A DNA stretch of 64,000 nt, from NCBI GenBank assembly GCA_905221605.1, contig CAJNDS010000191.1:677501-741500 (forward strand), in the 5' to 3' direction. The position numbers and the translations under genes were made by a program. The stretch comes from Symbiodinium natans. Taxonomy: Eukaryota; Sar; Dinophyceae; Suessiales; Symbiodiniaceae. Position 1 is the stretch's first letter. The number at the start of each line of letters is the position of its first letter. Of this stretch, positions 1 to 11,753 are shown in pieces. Under the pieces are notes generated by a model, which ran no database searches, was not told the DNA's origin, and saw only the letters and a list, made by a program, of their open reading frames with translations.

Positions 1-540
1 CTTCACCTTTGCATTGCCCACTTTGGCATTTGGGGGGGCTCATTTGCGTGTACCGCGTTTGTGCACATTCGGGCATGCTAGGGGTTCTTAGGGGTCCAGG
101 GGTGGATTGGCATGCCCTTCAGTACTGTATCATTGAAGATGGCTGCTGTGGGCGAGATCTTGAGGCAGGCCGCCTTTGGCTCTTAATTACAACTTGTGGG
201 ACTGACTTAGCGCTGAAGGGTTCTGGAAACTCGGCTGAGGGTATGGGACTTCAGCTTTCTGGGGTGCAAGGTATGAACGCCACTCGAATGCCAACCCTCA
301 ACCCTCCGCAACTCTACGAATGTGGCGTGTGATTCAGTATCTTCAGTCTCCTTCCTCTGGGCTGAAGAGGTGCAACTCTAAAGCCGCATCCAGTACGCCG
401 GTGGCTCCAAATCCTCCGAAACCCGAAGGCCAAGCCCTCTCTAGTAGATGTTAGCCCTTGCAAGACAAGCCTCCCCGGAACCACGAGAGTAAGTAAACCC
501 TTTCATTGGAATCCTCTAGCATCCGAATATCTGCCTCGCC

Positions 541-577
541 TTATATATATATATATATATACATATACATATCAATA

Positions 578-609
<32 letters not shown>
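541..609. repeat. AT microsatellite
   Basis: Alternating TA with a short TACATA/CAATATGA interruption in the middle. It could form cruciform or slipped structures. No gene overlaps it. Confidence 0.9.
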
Positions 610-611
<2 letters not shown>

Positions 612-1244
612 GTGTTATGCACACACCTCATGCTGCTGCACAAAGAATCTCACCGGAAGCTTGAGTAGGGCGATTCTTGGTCCCTGATCCCCTACTGCAC
701 AAACCCTAAAAACTCCTCAGGACCACATACTCACCCGGGTTTAGGGTTTAGGGTTTAGGTGCCTGAGACGAAACCATGCCATTCACCCGGAACCCGAAAC
801 CCAAGACCCCTCAACCCCGAACCACCCCTAAACCCCGGAACCCTCAACTCCTTAGGTTTGTGGTGGGAACTGAGCTCCTGTCTGTAAGCCGCACTCCTGG
901 CCGTGATGCCAACTGGGCTCTGGGAAGCCTGGGCCCAGGTGGCAGACGAAAACCAAACTTTATCGGGGGTTAGAGGGTTTTTACAGGGTTCTGTAGGCTT
1001 CTGTAGGGTTTCTATGAAGTTTCCATAGGGCTTCCTTAGGGTTTCTAGGGTGGGAAGGGCTTAAGGCCAGCAAATTCAGTTTAGGGACCCAGAAAGCAAG
1101 GGCCCCTGAACTGGCCCAGAAATGCTTTCGCACTTTGGAGCACGCGCGGGGGGGGCCCTGGATTGCTCGGCAGCGACTTCGAGTTCAGGTATCAGTTATT
1201 GCGGTTCTCCCGTCATTGGGCCCGTGAGGTTTCTGTCTGCAATA

Positions 1245-1351
1245 TTGGGGGGCTTCCGAAAATAGGGGACCCCCAATTAAGATCCCCAAAGAGTAGGATC
1301 CCCTTGAAATAAAGACCCCAATAAGGCACCCCTAATTTCGGAAACCCCCAT
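1245..1351. repeat. CCGAA palindromic element, copy a
   Basis: Starts with GGGGGGCTTCCGAAAATAGG and ends with CCTAATTTCGGAAACCCCCA, giving imperfect terminal inverted repeats of about 20 bp. The interior has several GGGACCCC/GATCCCC blocks. This is one of about eleven copies in the window. In other copies the element is an exact intron; here no flanking exons are evident. Confidence 0.75.
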
Positions 1352-1574
1352 TTCCGGCTGCCATCATGTGCATGTAGCGGCTACAGCGCTCTTGGCCTAA
1401 ACCCTCAACCCTAAACCCTAAACCCTAAACCCTATCCAGGAGCTACAGCCCACCTGGCTGCTGGGCTTTTGGGGTCCCAGCCTCGTCGTGCTGCGTGTCG
1501 CTCACGCCACGCGAAGCCTGCGGGGGCGTAGGCGCACACACAAACAATTTTATATCTTGACATGCATGTCCATG

Positions 1575-1653
1575 TATTCTTATATATATATATATATACA
1601 TATCTATCTGCACATATGTATATATATATATATGTATGTATGCATGTATGTAT
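1575..1653. repeat. TA/TATG microsatellite
   Basis: Runs of TATATA pass into TATGTATGTATGCATG. Translations of this block give only Tyr/Ile/Cys-rich low-complexity peptides. Confidence 0.9.
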
Positions 1654-2798
1654 ACGCATGTACAAGTGCATGTCAAGAATACATTGCTCAGGGTGGCTTA
1701 GGCTAACACGTCGTGGGTGGGCGCATTACTTCATTCGGGATGTCGTGCTCCGTGCTCCTTACCCCACCTCCTGCTCTTCTCCCTTCTCCCTTCTCCCTAA
1801 ACCCTAAACTCTTCAAACTGCCCTAAACCCTAAACCCTAAACTCTCCTTCTGCACTTCTCACGCTCCTTCTTTCGCTTTCTTTTTCGGGCACAGCCCCCT
1901 GTTCGGCAGTCTCGATCCCTCTCTGCAGAGGGCGAAGCCGTTTGCCAAGCATTTGCGTTTAGGGTTTAGGGCAGTCTCTTTGGTTCGCAGAGCATGGCTC
2001 CCCCAGGTTCGTCCCTCAACACCACAGACCCGCTCCCTGACATACTCTCCCCCTAACCCCACCGGCCTGCACCCTGAACCCCTTGGGTTTTGTTGAACCG
2101 GGTTTAGGGTTTAGGGTTTAGGTTTTAGGGTTTAGGGTTTAGAGTCCCTATAGAATGTGAACCTATCATGAATACATGAAGTGGGAATTAGTATATTCGG
2201 CCAGCCTGGGGGTCCCGGTCCAAGAGCCGGGGCTATGTCTAAACAGATCTATCCTGGGGGGACGGTGAGAACTATCAGCGAGTAACAATTCTAAAAATCG
2301 GCTGGCAGGATATTTCCAAAACTTTACTGAAGATTGCTGCAGAGCCGCCAGAGAGCAGGCCAGAACCATTGAACACAAGCCAATGCACACCCTTCTGGCA
2401 ACAGACCCTCCCCAGACCCCCAGACCCCAGAACACCTTAATTGCAACACCCCTTTTTCCACCCTCCAACTCCCCGGACACGGGGGGGTCATTGTAGACAC
2501 CCCAATGTTCACAAAACCTGAACCCTAAACCTTCTAAACCTGAACCCTAGCATAGGGGCCTGAATAATTAGAAAAGGGTTTTGGGGGTATACTGACAAAG
2601 GGACCAACAAGGGAAGATCATTCGTAATTACTCCCACCCCTTCTTAAACTCCCCGGGCCCCTAAAACCCTGAAACCCTAAACCCTAAACCCTGAACTCTT
2701 GCCCACCTCGGAAGGGCTCGGGCTCCGTTCGCCAGGCGAGTTGGCCTGCTTACAGTAGGGTCCTGGGGTTTACGGGACTTAGGGACCGCAGTTGACCT

Positions 2799-2802
2799 CT
2801 TT

Positions 2803-2843
<41 letters not shown>
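2799..2843. repeat. Composite homopolymer T14-G31
   Basis: A run of T is followed directly by a run of G with no spacer. The same T-then-G (or C-then-A) order recurs at least six times in the window. Confidence 0.9.
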
Positions 2844-3889
2844 CTAGGGCAGCTAGGGTGACAAAAAACGATGAAATGCGAAAAGTGATGAGGTTTCGGG
2901 TGGAAATTCCTTAGAATTCGCACATTTTTTGTGTGCATACTGATGGGGCGGAACCCCCATCTGAGGCTGAAGGCTGACGTTCGAGATGCCTATACTGCTA
3001 CAACTACTGCGGCGACCGTACGACTACTGCTACTAGTACTCGTACTTAGTACGTAGCACTAGTACTGCTACGAGACGACGACCACCACTGCGGTGCCCCT
3101 GCCTCTGCCCCTGCCGCAAGAATGTTGTACTGAAAGCTGAGTTTATGCTTCGGGTTTTGGGGGCTGGGGTTCGGAGGGTGGCAGCCAATTTTCCTCGCTG
3201 CGAAAGCTTCTTGCTACTACAAGGTGGCACGTTGCCCCGCGGAATCCATGGAAATCGCACATCAGAAGCCTAATCCAGAGTCCTACAGCGTGGGGCCAGG
3301 GTGGATGATGCTGAGATGTCTGAGATCTCCAGTCTCCGCGATGCAGGATGAGTTATGCCGCAGCCCGACTTCAAACTCCAACTGGTCTGCCGCAGTTCCC
3401 TTAACCCCACGGATACTGCAGGGCCACTTGCGAGAGCTGCTCGGCGCTGAGGCTACTCATACCGCCATCACGTAAGCTGCAAGGGCGGCTCTCCCTGGCG
3501 CGGTGCTTGCTCAACTTATTTCTCCGGTTTAGGGTTTAAAAGTTTAGGGTTTGGTTTACGGTTTTGGGGTATGCGGTATGCAGGTGTTGTCGGGTGCATG
3601 CAAGATTTGCCTTGTCTGAGCAGAACCCCGTCACCCCAGCAAACTGCTGCAAGGAAGCGCCATGACATGGGTGCCCCAGTGCACCACACAGGCAACTTCC
3701 AGGTTTGAAGAGCACCTGACCCCCAAGGACTACCGAAGAACAACATGTGCCCATGGTCCCGCCGATGCCCTGATGTCCCAGCCTCTCTGCTGGCAGCTGT
3801 GCATCTGAGACTGCCTCACCCATCCCGCAGAGCCGCTCATCTTAACACACGAGCTCTGTAGCTCTACGTCCGCAATTGAAGCAATGCAT

Positions 3890-5059
3890 CTACTTAAGGT
3901 CTAATCCAGCCTCTCGGTGCGTCCACCACGGTGCTTTACAAGGGCTACAGAGGCACGACGTCGGCAAAATTGGCACCCAAAAAAATAATAACAAGGCCAA
4001 GAAGCTGGCTCTGATGCCTGCTCGCCAATGCCTGCCGCGGACAGCTCCTCATCGTCAAAGTGCATGAGCTTCAGCTGCTTCCGAGTGTAGCCTGCCTCCC
4101 AGAGCTCCTGGGCGCCGAAGCCGGCCTCCCTTAAGCCCATGGCGCTTAGGGACGTGTAGCGCATCTGCTGGGCCCCAAAGCCGGCGTCCAGAAGCTCAGG
4201 GACACTGCAGCCGGCCTCCTCCAGCTGCCAGGCATCGAAGCCCGCAACCTTCAGCTGGGAGGTGCTGAAACCCGCAGCTCGCAGAGAGCCTGGAACTTCG
4301 GGCCCCGCGGGCAAGGCCTCGCGCAGCTCTTTGGCGCTGAAGCCCAGGGCCCTCATCTCCCCAAGCTCCACAGAACCGGCCAGGAAGTCCTCAGCCTGGT
4401 AGCCGGCCTCGGCCGCGAGAAAGCAGGAAGGGTGCAACGCAGCCGGGCGAGCAAATTGAACGCTTCAGCTGAGAGAAGTTAGCCTGGACATGCAAGACGA
4501 GGTGGAACACATCCCACTTCAGTGGCTCCGAAGAAAGGGTGGAGCGCATGCACTTAAGTAGCCTTAGCCCGCGCACGATGTGCGAAATGCTCCAAAACGC
4601 ATGACCAGGCGGTTTACGAGAATAAGGGACCCCGAGAATAAGAACCCCCCGGTACCCCCTAACTTCGGAAACCCCCACTAAGACTGGAAAGTCCAGCCGC
4701 ATGCCGCAGCTCGAGCAGCGAGAGGCCAGCTGCGCGCAGGGCGGCCCAAGCGAAGCCCGCCTGACACCCTCACCCAAAAAGGGACTCTCGGAGGAAACCA
4801 ATTCCAAGGGACCATCATGTGAAGGATAGACATATATGTGTTATACATGTGGGAGCAACTTAGGTGCAAAGGGGCTGTATTATTTTAGGTATATTACCAG
4901 GTAGATACACACACACGCACATCTACATCATCTATATGTATCCAATATGCACGGGCTTATGGGGTTGTATGGTTCCGTGGAGATCAGCGCCTGAATCCAG
5001 ACGCAGACCCCTCCCAGACAACCTCCGGCCTCGCGGAGGTCTCGGGCCCGAAATCCTGC
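3890..5059 (-). CDS. 10-residue AGF/AGY repeat protein, multi-exon, 5' partial
   Basis: Unrecognised gene for a repeat protein. By eye the exons are 5059-5030 (10 codons), 4760-4701 (20 codons), 4407-4036 (124 codons) and perhaps 3910-3890 (AGLDLK then stop). All joins are in phase 0. The peptide is a chain of about 10-residue units such as AGFRARDLRE, AGFAWAALRA, AGLSLLELRH, AGFSTSQLKV and AGFDAWQLEE, with Leu at unit positions 8 or so and A-G-F/Y/L at the start. Similar degenerate short repeats of pentapeptide-like or leucine-rich type are common in dinoflagellate proteins, but I cannot assign a family. Every intron as modelled starts with GC, at the Ala codon of the next repeat, and ends AG before GC(A/C/G/T)GG. 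The 4700-4408 intron contains a CCGAA palindromic element. Upstream exons and the start codon were not found. The repeat reading is firm for 4407-4036 and inferred for the small exons. Confidence 0.55.
4609..4677. repeat. CCGAA palindromic element, copy b (intronic)
   Basis: Runs from GCGGTTTACGAGAATAAGGG to CCCTAACTTCGGAAACCCCC. It lies wholly inside the 293-nt intron (4700-4408) of the AGF-repeat gene, so the element occupies only part of that intron. Confidence 0.7.
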
Positions 5060-6540
5060 CTGCAACAGCAAGGGGGAGTTGGCTTTGAAAGCTAGAGCCT
5101 GGCGAGGTTTAAGGTTTATGGTTCCGGGTTTAGGGGGAGATTTCTGGGCAACCAGTCGTCAGTGATGTCTGCTGGGATGGGGATGTGGTGCCTCCTGATT
5201 CCCCATCCACCCGAAAGAAGCCTATTCCATGCAATATGCAGCACAAGTACATGCCCTAAACCCTAAACCCTAAACCCTAGCTGATCTGTCTGTCCACTTC
5301 AACTACAGGGCCCTCACAAAACCACTCAGATAAGGGTTTAAGGTTTAGGGGTTCATGGCTTTCCCTCATCCCCCATCCAGAGATACTCCACAACAGCTGT
5401 CAACCAGATAAGGGTTCGCGGAGCTTTAGATCTCAGGGGCCTGGAATGACAAGCTTCCCTGTTGAGACCCGTGCAAAACCCGAAGTTGAACCCAATTCTA
5501 AAAGGACTACCACCCAAAACCATACCGGCCACCGTAAGCCCTACTGCATACACGGGAAAGCCAACAATAAGTCCTTCCATAGACCCTATAATAAACAACC
5601 CCTGCTGCAGAAACAAACCATCACATCCCAAACAAACAGAATACACCTTATATGTAGCCACCTATAATACGGAACTCTCTTCAACCAAGAAACGAAATAT
5701 AACCAACCAAACTTCACTTAAACCCTAAATAGCACCCCAGAAGCCTGGAGAAGCTCAGTCGGTCCCGCCCCTATGAGCGCGAGGTTTTGCCTTGGAACTT
5801 GCAACAGCGGTGGTTTCGACGGGAGGGTGCGGCGGTTTAGAGTTTAACAGTTTAGGGTCTGCTTGCTGCTGAATCTGCCCACCGCCTGTGTTTGAGCTTG
5901 AGAGCTTAGGATGATTTCGTGAGCGACCTGATGAATGGTGTGGCTCGGAGCTTGAATCGCGCGAAACATGCCGCCCTGGAGCCTCATTCAGCAATCAGGA
6001 CATGATAAGTCACGCCAAGACTGGCACCCAGCCCTCCTCCCTGAACCCTAAACCTCAAACCCTCCAAGAACAGAGTCGGGAAGCAGTGAGTAGGGGAAGA
6101 GCTTCATGAGCTGCAGCAGAGACTGCCGATAGTCCTCGTCCACCTCAAGTCTTCGAGCCGCTTGGAGAGGCACGTTTGTGCACTTCCGCAACCTTAAGAA
6201 TATTAGGGTTTACAGGGCTTTACAGCAAGGTTGAGGTGCCTAGCTTGACATTCCATAGTCAAAACCTCTGCATCTCTTCTGCGAGGTCCACATGGATTGG
6301 TGGAACTTGCTCTTCCGGCTCCGTCCGCAGCAGCTGCCCTGTCCAGCGAATTAGCGGCGCTAGGAGGTTCAGCGCGTGGCTCTGCGTCCTCGGAGGCGGG
6401 ACCCATTTGCGACCCTGCACCCAAAGACGTAAACCTCAAGTGAGGTTGGGGCGGGGGTCCCTTTTGGGGTTCTGATGCAGGGGGGTTGACTATATTTGGG
6501 GTGGAAAGGAATACGTCGTCGATGTGATTCCCTTTTGTGG

Positions 6541-6614
6541 CGGGGGGGGGGGGGGGGGGCGGGATTCTACTGTTTGCTTTACACCCCCCCCCCCCCCCCC
6601 AAAAAAAAAAAAAA
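6541..6614. repeat. G run facing C/A composite homopolymer
   Basis: About 18 G, then a 24-bp spacer, then about 18 C followed by 14 A. The G and C runs could pair into a hairpin. The C-then-A order is the reverse complement of the T-then-G blocks elsewhere. Confidence 0.85.
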
Positions 6615-7406
6615 CTATGAAAACAAAAGCCTATTCTTCCTGATAAAGGTAATTTAAGCATTGTTATTTTGCACGTAATTAGTGAGTTTTACATGGACAG
6701 CAGTGAAGCAAACTTGTCAAGGGCCGACAGTCCTCGCATAACCTTCAAGAATTCGAGGCTGCTAACATCAGCCAAATGTCTCGCTGGTGGGCCTCGAGGC
6801 TGGCGTCGAGCCGAACATGCTGGTCACCTCCTGTCAGCTCTTCAGGGCTTAATGTTGCACTGGCTTTAGTTTTATGCGGGTTCATAAGCCATTTTTCGAG
6901 CTTTTTCTGCGACATCCGTTTGTTGGGGTGACCCGCTATTATCACAAGTTTTTTGTTCCGGATGTTCGTTCTTTTTAAGGTTTGTGTTCAGGGTGAAGGG
7001 CTTACGTTGAGGACCTGAGGCCTTGAGGGCCTGGGGCTCCAGGAATCTTGAAGAGCCAGAGCCCGGAGAATCCAGAAAGCCAAGCCCGGCCAGTTCCATG
7101 TAAAGCCTCCAAACCCTGCAGAGCGAGCTTCACAAACACGCACGCATTTATTGAACCCTATGCAGAGGGCAAATCTTCCCTCTAAAGCCACAGCAGAGCC
7201 TTGGGTTGAGCCAGTTCGATCACAGATTATCATATTCTGTATATAGTATATGACATCTGTACTTCTTTTATCATATCATATTCTGGGATCCTATTGAGAT
7301 TTTACGGTCTAGTTTTTTTGCTTTTGCATCGCATGTAGTATGTTATCTGTTATAGTTACTAGAATGCCGTCTACTACATTCGCCTCGGCTTCTGGCCGAG
7401 AGGACT

Positions 7407-7442
7407 TGGCTTTCCTTCGTCTGCGATGCGCACGCTACACCC
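7407..7442. repeat. Dispersed 36-bp repeat, copy 1
   Basis: Begins TGGCTTTCCTTCGTCTGCGA and ends at CTACACCCC. A near-identical stretch is at 52662-52698, with one G/T difference. Neither copy lies in a recognised gene. Confidence 0.8.
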
Positions 7443-7853
7443 CCTCGGCCCAGTTTCGAGCCCGCGAGGAGCTCTTCGCAGGTCCACTCCGCAAACAAAG
7501 AGACCAAGCTTACAGAAGCACTCAAGGATCAACTACTGTCATCAACCCTTGCACTTTCGCAAATGTGTCTCTGTGTGTGTGTGTGTGTGTCGGATGACTC
7601 GCTTCTTGGCGTTTCTGACGCTGGGCCATCCTCTGGGCACAACTGTGCTGCATCAGGTTCAAGAGATCGGGTTCTGAAACATCAGCTTCTTGCCCAGAAT
7701 TTAGTGGCAGCACCCAATAGGCTTACCAGGATCAAGCACGCCAGATGACGCGGCTTGCATGATGTTCAAAGCTCTCTCTGCCTGCCCGCAGAACCTTTGG
7801 AGGTTCCTTGGCATCCTATAGGTTTTAGGGCAGAGCAGCCACTTTAGGGTTGT

Positions 7854-8104
7854 TTAGTGCTTGGGTTTGACTTGAAGCAAGGCCTTCAGGATTTGGGATG
7901 CCGGGCTTTATAGGGCGCGGATGATGTGGGGTTTCCGAACATAGGGGTACCCTTTTGGGGGCTCCTATAATTACATTAGGGGTATCCCTATTTTGGGGAC
8001 ATGCCCATGGAACAGCGGGTGGCGTCCTGGGCGGCCGCGACCGCTGTCCGCATCTCATCGTCGTCGGAGCCTCGAGTGCACAGGAGCAGGCGACTGCAAC
8101 TCAT
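7854..8104 (-). CDS. Possible two-exon small ORF, element as intron
   Basis: Candidate only. An open stretch from ATG at 8104 to 8001 reads MSCSRLLLCTRGSDDDEMRT and continues Ala-rich. A GT donor lies at 8000, and an AG acceptor before 7905 joins in frame to PASQILKALLQVKPKH and a TAA at 7854 (156 nt, 51 residues). The 95-nt intron is a copy of the CCGAA element. The ATG may be internal to a longer gene, since a CTTAG acceptor-like site lies just upstream. No family recognised; composition and frame closure are the only support. Confidence 0.3.
7925..8008. repeat. CCGAA palindromic element, copy c
   Basis: From GTGGGGTTTCCGAACATAGG to CCTATTTTGGGGACATGCCC. It coincides with the inferred GT-AG intron 8000-7906 of the small minus-strand candidate. 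Confidence 0.65.
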
Positions 8105-8501
8105 TGCTAAGTTACCCGGATGAAAGGTAAGGTTCTTGAAGAGCCACTTGTTTAGGGCTCAGCCTTGTCAAAGGCAGGGCCCTATACCCTCAAACCACCC
8201 TTTAAATGCAGTCACCTGGGTCCAACTCTTCCGTGGGAAGCCAAAAGTACACCTTTCAGATTCCTTGTGTTTGTACCATGGTCTGGTAGCACCAAAACGG
8301 TGAAAAAGGTTACTTCCTCGACCACTACCTGAACCCGGAGGCCTACCCGCTTAGTTGCTGAGTTCACAAGCCCCCAAAAAAGTGTACACTTTGAGTTCTA
8401 TATGGGAGTAAATAAAGTATCCCAAAAAGTGTAATGTGCATTCATTCTGCTGCTGAACCTAGTACTGCTTGTGTTTGTAGTAGGGGTGCCCCTTTTCGTT
8501 G

Positions 8502-8511
8502 TTTTTTTTTT

Positions 8512-8554
<43 letters not shown>
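8502..8554. repeat. Composite homopolymer T20-G33
   Basis: About 20 T followed directly by about 33 G. It produces poly-Phe/poly-Gly and poly-Pro translations that are not genes. Confidence 0.9.
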
Positions 8555-8555
<1 letters not shown>

Positions 8556-9537
8556 GCCTGAAATGCCTTGGGATGTTTCCCGTTATACTGCCTCGGTCGG
8601 CCCTCAGCTGGAGCGGGCCAGGCCCGATCAGCGCAGCAGCCATCGGAATGGGCATGGGATAGAATTCAGGGTTTAGGGTTTAGATCTTCTTCGCAGTGAT
8701 TTTAGGGGTTTCGCTAGCACACAGGGGCTTAGGGAACTGAACCCTATAATCCCGTTTTTTGGGGGATGAGACTGGCTGTAAGTTTCGGGCTTCCGAGCCA
8801 AAAAAAAACCAGACACCTCGCTCAGGCATCGAGAGCCTTGAGACATTTGGAGACACGTCGTGGGTACCCAAGCTGGCTTTTCACTAAGCTCGCTGAGTTT
8901 GGAGAGCCTGGATAGACTGTCTGTTTTCGCGTGATGCCCTCTTTCAGGGCCAGGTGGCTGGAGGCGGATCTTGGATGGATCTGAATGCGTTGAGGCAACG
9001 CAACCAAGAGAGACCTCCTGACCCAACAGCGTTACACTACTTGATAGGTCAGACTACACCAGCCACACTGTATGCTTCTCAGTCTTTCCAGCAGTGAAAC
9101 AGACCACCTTGTTAGGCGGCGCAATGTACATTTGCATGCCCATCACCCTTGGCTTCAAGCAACAGAGTCGCACGACAGTGACCCTTCTTCAACTAGAATG
9201 CGCCGCTGACTCGGCCCCTTGTGCCACGAAGCCGCTGAGTGATGAGGTGCTTTCAATTCAACACCACCTCACATGACAGCTTCCAACCCTGAACCCTTAA
9301 CCCCCAACCCACTGGCTTAGTATAGACATTATGTCATGGCCAAAAACAAGCAGCCCTGAGAAAAAAAGCCGTCAGGGAAGATGCTGAAGCCCATCCCAAG
9401 GGTTCGCCTCAGCTTGGTGGGTGTGGACAGGACCCTCAGGCCCGCAACGTTGCGTGAGTTTTGGGTTTTTTTGGGGCTATCCTGGTCCGGCTTCTGTTGG
9501 CCTTCTGGTCACACATAAGGTATCCTTTGGGTGTTCC

Positions 9538-9650
9538 ATATGGGTGGTTGTCAAAATGATGATCCCTTTTGGGGTACTCTAAATTCTAGGCGCCGAAATC
9601 TCATAGGGATCCAAAAAGGGACCATATAATTTTAACAAAAGCAGCCATCT
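9538..9650. repeat. TGTCAAAAT inverted-repeat element, copy a
   Basis: Left end GGGTGGTTGTCAAAATGATG, then ATCCCTTTTGGGG. The right end is AAAAAGGGACCATATAATTT followed by a diverged TAACAAAAGCAGCC. It pairs with the copy at 58558-58662. Confidence 0.7.
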
Positions 9651-10394
9651 GTCTGTTGCACGTTTCTCAGGAAGGGAAAAAGGCCCGGCATCACTGGCCA
9701 ATGCACGGAGAGCAATATGGTTGGGAGGAGCCTTCAGGAGATCAGTATCTCAGAAAAGCTCTGCCCCGCACGCCAGGCAACCTAGCAGCAACAGCTCCCT
9801 TTTCATACTAAACCACCTTAACCCTCGAATTCAAGTTGCTTGGACCCTCGTCCGTTTGCCGCACGTCCTTCTTCATTTCTTAGCTGTTTGTGAAATTGCT
9901 GCCATGGGAGGTTCTCCGGGTTTTAGGCTGGCTATGCCGTGAGGTCCAACTTTGAACATCGGCTAAAGCGGGGTTCTCAATGGCTCATTCAAAAACAACC
10001 TTGTACACCAATGGTGACTTGCCAATTTAGCCCTCCCTCTCCCCCGCAATTATGACCCGACCTCCGCCTCATTTTAAAAGCCCAAGTTCATGATGGGACA
10101 GCTCCCGGCTGTGCGGATATCGCCCTACTGCTGAAAAGTACAAACCATGTCCCAGCGGATCTGCTACTGCCACCACACCCATAAGCGCAGGCACAAGGCC
10201 ACTGTCAGCTGTCAGTTGCAGATAGAAGCCAATGCTTGCCGCAGATATATCATGCACGCAACCCTGGACCTACACGACAATGCTTCCCTCAACCGCAAGT
10301 ACGAAAACCAACTTCCGAACTCGAGCAGCTGCATTTGTTCAGGCTTCGCCCAACATGTGCGGCAAGGAGGCTCCAAGAGGGCCCGAGAAAGTTC

Positions 10395-11753
10395 TCACGT
10401 TGAGAATGTGGAGATGGAGTCCGCAGTGCTCTGCTCGTCGACCACGACTTCAAGTGCTGCTTCTTCGAAGGCAGGCTCTGCTTTGAGTTTGTCTCCGACA
10501 GACTGTACTTGCCCCGCGGGCCCATCTGAAAAACGAGAGAGCAAGATGTGCAACCCTGTCCCGATAAGGAAAGGTAGCACAGGAAGCAGGCTCTCATTGC
10601 TTGTGTTTATCATACACAGCTGGAAGCTGAACCATTCAACGGACAAGGGTATACAAGCAGGAATCCATAAAACTGCAGAGACGACCACGCGAGAGAGGCG
10701 GCTCGTGGTCCACAGCGAGGCATAGTGGAGAAAAAACAGGCTGACCTGCACCCAAGAGAAAGTCAGCAGAATAGGCATGCTGTACTCCATGAAGGTGCGC
10801 AGCCTCCAAACCACTCCACCGATTCCTGCCAGCCCTTCAGGGGGTCCAGCAGCCAAGGCCACGATTGCCCGAGACAGGCCAGGCACGCCGGAGAAGCACA
10901 CCATGCTGATTTTGTATCGGATGGGCAACCAGCCTCTACCGAGGCTTCGTATCACTGTGGGAGCCAGGCCCTGCTTCACTTGCCGGTCAAACAATCGCAG
11001 GTGCTCATCTGCCTCCCCATGTGGGTTGCCGTACCACCGCTTCAGCATGCCGAAGATCAGCTCCCGGTCGCAGGGCAAGGTCGCCCCTGTCTGAGGGTGT
11101 GTGTGGCCGTTGGAACAGCAGAAGCACTGAGCACGCTGGACGCTAAAGTTGGCCAGCTGATGTGGCAGCTCTTTGAGGTCCTGCATGAGGCCAAGGCCAA
11201 CGTAGAAGACGACCGGGACAACCAGGGCCAAGGCAGGTGCGAAACCAAAGAAGAGAGTCAGGAGATCCAGGTTGCTGTCTGTGCCAGCCACGTCATGAGC
11301 TAGCCAATACCAGTACATGATGATGTGCTCGGTGACGGCGAAAAGGAAGAGGATCAGAGCCATCTTCACGGGCATCACCAGGATAGGCTTCTGATTCCCC
11401 GGATCTCTCAGAAATGTGGCCACCTCATACGTACACCAGATTCTAGAAAAGTATCGCGGCGACCATAAAATGGTGAGCTGCCGGGAGCGATCAAGAAAGC
11501 CTGCAAGGCCCAGGATGCCTTTTTGCTTTAATTCCTCCACGTGCTGCGCGATGCAAAGCCGATCCAGAAAGATGGTTGGCGGCTTGAAAAGCAAGCTACG
11601 CAGGCGCTGCCAGAATAGAAGCACGATCCAGAATGACAGATGCAAGAACAGGAGGAGCCTTACTGTCGGCTGCTCTTCTTCTAGTCCAAGCTGGCAGATG
11701 CTTTTCTCGAGGCTACAGGCAAGGACTTGTGGGCAAATGACTTGCAGCATCCA
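10395..11753 (-). CDS. Multi-pass membrane protein with TIR-like segment (3' exon)
   Basis: A 451-residue open frame from Met at 11750 to the stop at 10395. The exon probably starts at 11753, after a TATAG acceptor, because an in-frame stop precedes it; earlier exons are then missing. Residues 31-50 form a membrane segment. Residues 60-114 contain FLDRLCIAQ, a KGILGLAGFL stretch, QLTILWSPRYFSRIWC and TYEVATFL. This resembles the conserved blocks of TIR-like domains (FLD, a serine/arginine loop, WC..E), and this arrangement is common in large dinoflagellate membrane-protein families. About six further hydrophobic segments follow (about 127-149, 163-189, 324-345, 355-377, 388-405). A Cys-rich loop, CFCCSNGHTH, lies at 209-218. 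The tail is polar and acidic. Function is unknown; TIR-like is inferred from motif resemblance only. Confidence 0.72.
   Translation of the reverse strand, partial: WMLQVICPQVLACSLEKSICQLGLEEEQPTVRLLLFLHLSFWIVLLFWQRLRSLLFKPPTIFLDRLCIAQHVEELKQKGILGLAGFLDRSRQLTILWSPRYFSRIWCTYEVATFLRDPGNQKPILVMPVKMALILFLFAVTEHIIMYWYWLAHDVAGTDSNLDLLTLFFGFAPALALVVPVVFYVGLGLMQDLKELPHQLANFSVQRAQCFCCSNGHTHPQTGATLPCDRELIFGMLKRWYGNPHGEADEHLRLFDRQVKQGLAPTVIRSLGRGWLPIRYKISMVCFSGVPGLSRAIVALAAGPPEGLAGIGGVVWRLRTFMEYSMPILLTFSWVQVSLFFLHYASLWTTSRLSRVVVSAVLWIPACIPLSVEWFSFQLCMINTSNESLLPVLPFLIGTGLHILLSRFSDGPAGQVQSVGDKLKAEPAFEEAALEVVVDEQSTADSISTFST

Larger units (their letters stand above)
1..3889. other. Gene-poor repeat region
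   Basis: No convincing exon found on either strand. The stretch holds short TTTAGGG/CCCTAAA runs (about 739-759, 1408-1434, 1797-1840, 2100-2143, 2669-2698), two AT microsatellites, one T/G homopolymer block and one copy of the CCGAA palindromic element. Open frames here are short, and those near the repeats simply translate the microsatellites. Confidence 0.6.
5090..7853. other. No gene recognised
   Basis: Contains CCCTAAA runs near 5254-5280, scattered single TTTAGGG words, a G run at 6541-6559 facing a C/A run at 6583-6614, and a TG dinucleotide run near 7570. Open frames are short and of ordinary random composition. One 36-bp stretch at 7407-7442 recurs near 52.66 kb. Confidence 0.5.
8105..10394. 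other. No gene recognised
   Basis: Holds a large T/G homopolymer block, a fragment matching the left end of the GGGATGTTCCC element at 8566-8592, one TGTCAAAAT element and a few TTTAGGG words. Open frames of 60-117 codons exist on both strands, but none has a recognisable motif. Confidence 0.5.
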
